A DNA stretch of 35,803 nt. It comes from Campylobacteraceae bacterium. GTDB lineage: Bacteria; Campylobacterota; Campylobacteria; Campylobacterales; BB28. The DNA lies in contig JADGEE010000014.1 in NCBI GenBank assembly GCA_016744535.1, positions 8,148 to 43,950 of the forward strand. The letters run 5' to 3'. Positions 32,260-35,803 of this stretch are shown piece after piece. Positions within the stretch are counted from its first letter, which is position 1, and each line of letters starts with the position of its first letter. The translations under genes were made by a program, and so were the position numbers. The notes below the pieces were generated by a model. The model was given only the letters and a program-made list of their open reading frames with translations. It was not told where the DNA came from and did no database searches.

Positions 32260-32288
32260 TTTTCATTCCCTTAAATTTATAGTATAAT
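32260..32288 (+). promoter_or_regulatory. Sigma-70 promoter of the secreted-protein operon
   Basis: TTTTCA (32260-32265), a 17-base spacer and TATAAT (32283-32288), 24 bases before the start at 32312. A nearly identical copy lies at 29666-29694. Confidence 0.65.
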
Positions 32289-32311
32289 TACTTTAAATAG
32301 GAGTAATTTAA

Positions 32312-33694
32312 ATGATTAAAAAAGCTTTAACAATTCTCTCTTTATCTACTATATTTAGTATAAATTTGGTAGCAAATAGTAATTTATTTGGTGGTAGTCT
32401 ATTAATAGCCCCATATGTGGTGGCAAAACAGAACAATTATGAGAGTGAAATATATTTAAATAACAAAGATACAGATTCTATCTTTTTATATAAAGTTTCA
32501 GTAACTAATAAAGAAGTTGTAAACTTTAATAATGAAGATAAGAGTGTTGTAAATTTTTATATATTTTTACCGCCAAACTATTATGGTAAAAGTATTAAAG
32601 TTCAAGAAGTAAATAAAAAATTTAAATTAGAGGTTGATGAGAGTGTTAAAATTTATGCTGATGAGTATTATAGTGAAGTAAATAACTATTTTAATTATTT
32701 TATGAATGGTTTCACTAATGGATACATTACACTTTATCCTATTTTAGAAATTGATTTAAATGAAGACACTAGCAACGAACCTGCTGAAGTAAGTGTAGTT
32801 TTAAAAAATAGTGTAAATAATTTATATCTATATCTAAGTGAAGCTAACTATCAATTTAATGATATTATTCCAGATGATGTCGATAAATATGGTCTATTAG
32901 CTGGGAAAAAGATGAGAAAAATTGGAAATAATAAAATATCTGGGAAACTACAAATTAAATCTTTAACAAATAAGGTAAAAAGTACTACAAACTTACAAAT
33001 TTATAATAATATAGTATCTGTTGATACAGTTCCATCTTATATAAGACTTGATGGATTTAGTGCTTATATAGAACACTTTTTAGGATATGATTATCAATCT
33101 ACTTTTTATTCTCAAATAACAGATAATCAGACCTCTTTTAGATTTGATAATTTTGGAAAAGAACAAGCTTTGATACTCTCATTTATTGGCAATAGCACTT
33201 ATGAAAACTCTAAAAGAAAAGCTATAAATTTTACCGTATATGATAAAAATAATGTCGTGTGTGAACCAGCTACTAATATAGAGAGTAGTAAAACTCAAAG
33301 TATAATGTTAGTTGACCAACTATTAACTGACCTTGGATGTGTTTTTGATAGTGGTAGAGTTGTTATAAATAATGTATATACAACAGATAGACTTCACCAA
33401 CCAACAATTGCTTCACTATTAAAATTTGAATTAGATGAGACTTTAGATTTAGATATGGATTATTTAAACTATACTCCAAATAGTTATATCTACTCTAAGC
33501 CTGATATTTCAAAAGTAATCTCTAATGTATCAAATGGATGGCGTTTAATAGGAACTAGTTTTCCTATTTATGAAAATATAAAAGAGCGATATAACTTAAA
33601 TTCAGTATGGGTATATCAAAGTGATGATACTTGGGGATTAGATCCAAATAGTATTGAGGAAAATAGTGGATTTTGGATAGAAAAAAATTGGTAA
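32312..33694 (+). CDS. Large secreted protein ending in a GW...GFW domain
   Basis: This is a 460-residue exported protein with a signal peptide (about 1-22, LSTIFSINLVANS). The body (about 25-390) is rich in Asn, Tyr and Ser and reads as repeated beta strands (FGGSLLIAPYVVAKQNNYESEIYLNNKDTDSIFLYKVSVTN near the start). I recognise no family. The last 60 residues, GWRLIGTSFPIYENIKERYNLNSVWVYQSDDTWGLDPN...SGFWIEKNW, are a diverged copy of the domain in the proteins at 29893 and 30413. It has a TAGGAG ribosome site and a clear promoter. It is the first gene of a plus-strand trio, nine bases before the next. Confidence 0.72.
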   Translation: MIKKALTILSLSTIFSINLVANSNLFGGSLLIAPYVVAKQNNYESEIYLNNKDTDSIFLYKVSVTNKEVVNFNNEDKSVVNFYIFLPPNYYGKSIKVQEVNKKFKLEVDESVKIYADEYYSEVNNYFNYFMNGFTNGYITLYPILEIDLNEDTSNEPAEVSVVLKNSVNNLYLYLSEANYQFNDIIPDDVDKYGLLAGKKMRKIGNNKISGKLQIKSLTNKVKSTTNLQIYNNIVSVDTVPSYIRLDGFSAYIEHFLGYDYQSTFYSQITDNQTSFRFDNFGKEQALILSFIGNSTYENSKRKAINFTVYDKNNVVCEPATNIESSKTQSIMLVDQLLTDLGCVFDSGRVVINNVYTTDRLHQPTIASLLKFELDETLDLDMDYLNYTPNSYIYSKPDISKVISNVSNGWRLIGTSFPIYENIKERYNLNSVWVYQSDDTWGLDPNSIEENSGFWIEKNW

Positions 33695-33703
33695 GGATGA
33701 ATT

Positions 33704-35332
33704 ATGAATCTCTCAAAAATTATATTAACTAGCTTTATTTTATTTTCCACCATAATGGCAACAGAGATAAAATTTGAAGCAATAGAGTATTTTGTGCCAA
33801 ATAGTAGAGTTGTAATAAGTGCTGATATTGAAGATGAGATAGGTTTAGCTGAAGCTAGAGTATATTTTAAATCAATAGATTCTAAAATGTATCCTTTTGT
33901 AAAAATGAGTTGTAAAGCCCAAAAATGTAGAGCAATATTACCTATGAGTGACAAAGAGACAAAAACATTTAATTACATAATTCTATTTCAAAATAATAAG
34001 GGCGAGGTTTTTAAAACCAAAATTTTTACAGTTAGCAAAAGAGATATGATAGAATTGCCAAAATGGCAAAGTTTTGATAAATCTCCAATAGAGGTTAAAT
34101 CAGAACTTTTTTTAACTCCAAAAGATATTATAGGTTTTGATGATGATTTCAAAATTACTCCAGTTAAAGATAGAAAAAAATATGGAGTTGTAGCAAAAAT
34201 TGTAGATATGAAAAATGCTGGAATTAAAAAATTAGATGAGATTCCTAACTCTTCTTATGGTGGAGAGATAAGTGAATCTGGAATAGATAGAGGAATTGAA
34301 GAGTCTCTTTTTACTACAAAAAATATGTTAATTGGAGGTGGAGTTTTAGCTGGAATTATGGCTTTAAGTTCAGGTAGTAAAAAAACTACAACTTCAGAAT
34401 TAACACCTACTGGAATAGATACAAACTCTTATGATTTAAGTGCAAATTTAGAAGCACCAATTATTGCTCCAACTGTAAATACCAATACAGAACTCCCCAC
34501 AGTTGAAGGAGTACCATCAAATATTGAAGTCGCAACCGAAGATGAGATTCCATCAGCCCCATCAAGTGATTTAGTTCCTAATAGCTCGTTAATACCTAAT
34601 GATACAAGTGATTATGAGTTAAGCACTACTCTTGATACACCTTTAGTTGAGCCAACCACATCAGTTACAGCAACTACTAATAAAAGTATTGATAGCAATA
34701 AACTATTAACTTCATATCCAACTGCAACGCTCCCAACTCAAATACAAAAAAGTGTTACACCACCTGAACCAACACTTACTACACAAGATTTACCATTTCC
34801 CACACCAACCCTAACAACTGAATCTACGATAACAACAAATGAAAGTACAACCACAGAGAATATAACAGTAACTGATACAACATCAACACCAAATCAAGAT
34901 GTGAGTATATTAACTACTACTGATGGCTCAAATACAATAACCATTACTACAAGTGTAACAACAACCGTAACTACAACACCAACTTATGAGAGTACAACTA
35001 GAGATAATTTTAAAAATTGTAATGAAAATATTGTATCTAGTGGTGCATATAATGAGAGTTTTAAAATAGGTTTAAATACAAATGCAGGTACAACTCAATT
35101 AACTTATAATATGTTTAATTCAAAAGATAGAGTATTAATATATTATGAAAATTCTTTAATATATGAGAGTGGTTGTGTAAAGTTAGATGGAAGTGAATTA
35201 AATGACAATAACAAAAGAAGCCCTGCTAATATAAGCTTTAATGGGGAAGATGATTACTTTAGTGTAGAAGTTAGTGGAGATTGTGAAAGAAGTGGGCAAG
35301 TTGATTGGAACTTTTTAATCTCTTGTCCATAA
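33704..35332 (+). CDS. Secreted Thr/Pro-rich protein with membrane-like segment
   Basis: This is a 542-residue protein with a signal peptide (about 1-19, ILFSTIMATE). Residues 25-110 resemble an Ig-like beta-sandwich (VVISADIEDEIGLAEARVYFKSID). GIDRGIEESLFTTKNMLIGGGVLAGIMALSSG near 200-230 contains one membrane-like segment. About 200 residues of very Thr/Ser/Pro-rich sequence follow, with repeats such as SYDLSANLEAPI and DYELSTTLDTPL. The C-terminal 100 residues form a small domain with four cysteines (NCNEN, ESGCVKL, SGDCERS, ISCP). It looks like a stalk with a folded tip at the cell surface. The repetitive stalk is probably variable between strains. No known function. Confidence 0.68.
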   Translation: MNLSKIILTSFILFSTIMATEIKFEAIEYFVPNSRVVISADIEDEIGLAEARVYFKSIDSKMYPFVKMSCKAQKCRAILPMSDKETKTFNYIILFQNNKGEVFKTKIFTVSKRDMIELPKWQSFDKSPIEVKSELFLTPKDIIGFDDDFKITPVKDRKKYGVVAKIVDMKNAGIKKLDEIPNSSYGGEISESGIDRGIEESLFTTKNMLIGGGVLAGIMALSSGSKKTTTSELTPTGIDTNSYDLSANLEAPIIAPTVNTNTELPTVEGVPSNIEVATEDEIPSAPSSDLVPNSSLIPNDTSDYELSTTLDTPLVEPTTSVTATTNKSIDSNKLLTSYPTATLPTQIQKSVTPPEPTLTTQDLPFPTPTLTTESTITTNESTTTENITVTDTTSTPNQDVSILTTTDGSNTITITTSVTTTVTTTPTYESTTRDNFKNCNENIVSSGAYNESFKIGLNTNAGTTQLTYNMFNSKDRVLIYYENSLIYESGCVKLDGSELNDNNKRSPANISFNGEDDYFSVEVSGDCERSGQVDWNFLISCP

Positions 35333-35360
35333 AAATTAAAATATAAAGGATTTAAAAAAA

Positions 35361-35585
35361 ATGAAAAAAGAGATACTGATTTATTTTGCTATTTTAATTA
35401 TTACTGCACCACTTATGCACGGTGAAAAGTTAATTGATAATTTTTTTAAAGCATTAGAAGAGCCACAAAAGTTTGGACATACACTAATTTATGTAGCACT
35501 AATTTATTTAGTAGTCTTGTTTACTAGATTTGTAATTAAAGAAATTCTTAGAGTTAGTAAAAAAGCATTTGCAAAGAAGAATTAA
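35361..35585 (+). CDS. Small two-helix membrane protein
   Basis: This is a 74-residue protein with an N-terminal membrane segment (about 4-20, ILIYFAILIITAPLMHG, possibly a signal anchor) and a second one (about 42-60, TLIYVALIYLVVLFTRFVI) before a basic tail ending KKAFAKKN. It has an AAAGGA ribosome site and lies 28 bases after the Thr-rich protein, so it is probably the third gene of the surface trio. No family is recognised; it may anchor or escort the two secreted proteins. Confidence 0.6.
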   Translation: MKKEILIYFAILIITAPLMHGEKLIDNFFKALEEPQKFGHTLIYVALIYLVVLFTRFVIKEILRVSKKAFAKKN

Positions 35586-35616
35586 GTACCTAAATAAAAT
35601 AAATATAACATTAATT

Positions 35617-35803
35617 TTAATTTAACTTCTTCTCTTCTTTGCATTTGTAACTGTACATATAAATTCTCCATTTGACACTTTGTAACTCACCAAGTATGGT
35701 TCCAAATACCCATATATCATATGAATTAAAAGTATAACTTTCATAATTCATATACATAACCATTCTTGATATAAAACTTATTTTATTATAAATAATATTG
35801 AGT
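35617..35803 (-). CDS. Possible 3' end of a gene running off the right edge
   Basis: About 61 codons stay open on the minus strand from the window edge to a TAA at 35617, reading for instance YTFNSYDIWVFGTILGELQ and a basic tail KCKEEKKLN. The sequence is protein-like and convergent with the small membrane protein, but too short to assign. An 11-base inverted repeat (35570-35580 and 35633-35643, TGCAAAGAAGA) links the two gene ends. Confidence 0.35.
   Translation of the reverse strand, partial: LNIIYNKISFISRMVMYMNYESYTFNSYDIWVFGTILGELQSVKWRIYMYSYKCKEEKKLN

Noticed and set aside
35570-35643. Terminator formed by the 11-base inverted repeat at the right edge
   Set aside because: The loop would be 52 bases and both arms lie in coding ends rich in Lys codons, so chance or codon bias explains it as well.

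Overview
The window is about 35.8 kb of very AT-rich bacterial DNA with tightly packed genes. The gene set fits Campylobacterota (the former Epsilonproteobacteria). Supporting clues are a DUF3373-type outer-membrane barrel, an Alvin-type ferredoxin, a histidine kinase with an H-x-W-R-Q-P box, multi-receiver response regulators, and GIEK-repeat Rpn proteins. The base composition resembles Arcobacter-like genomes, but the genus is an inference. I saw no rRNA, tRNA, CRISPR array or insertion sequence.

Layout. (1) 1-2675, plus strand: a Ter-type phosphoribosyltransferase/TRSP protein, ferritin, a PrxQ/Bcp peroxiredoxin and an alkylated-DNA repair methyltransferase, a small stress group. (2) 2718-10161: a triple-receiver protein; then on the minus strand a ferredoxin, homoserine dehydrogenase, and a HicA-HicB-Xre cassette with overlapping divergent promoters; then a REC-REC-PAS-histidine kinase and a periplasmic SH3 protein. 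(3) 10262-12029: a porin-like barrel with a small secreted partner. (4) 12134-13153: a DUF4157-GNAT protein, the architecture of an extracellular contractile injection system (eCIS) cargo. (5) 29607 down to 13200, minus strand: 14 genes whose neighbours overlap or are separated by at most 20 bp, apparently one operon. In order they are a small unknown, an FHA protein with a baseplate-like N-terminus, a one-pass membrane protein, a periplasmic binding-protein-like protein, an FGE-fold lipoprotein, a chemoreceptor-like membrane protein, a membrane-anchored coiled coil, a SIR2-STAND NTPase, an Rpn nuclease, TolC, a MacA-like adaptor, a DUF4280 PAAR-like tip protein, and a split MacB ATPase and permease. 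(6) 29893-35585: two sets of secreted proteins sharing a short 'GWNL...GFW' domain, flanking a small HTH gene with palindromic sites and a C9/G9 tract. The right edge holds the end of a possible further gene.

The most unusual part is region 5 with the neighbouring DUF4157 gene. A PAAR-like tip protein sits between the adaptor and the ATPase of a MacAB-TolC exporter. The same operon carries FHA/FGE-type signalling parts known from type VI secretion clusters and a SIR2-STAND plus Rpn pair of the kind found in anti-phage defence. No sheath, inner tube, VgrG spike or eCIS AAA ATPase is present here. The system is therefore either accessory to an injection machine encoded elsewhere or a different envelope machine that uses similar parts. 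This reading is inference; the gene order, overlaps and motifs are read directly from the sequence.

Second in interest is 31681-32299. A homopolymeric G9 tract (minus strand) lies just upstream of a secreted LamG-domain gene, next to a palindrome that recurs imperfectly at the start of a divergent HTH gene. This is a plausible phase-variable surface switch.
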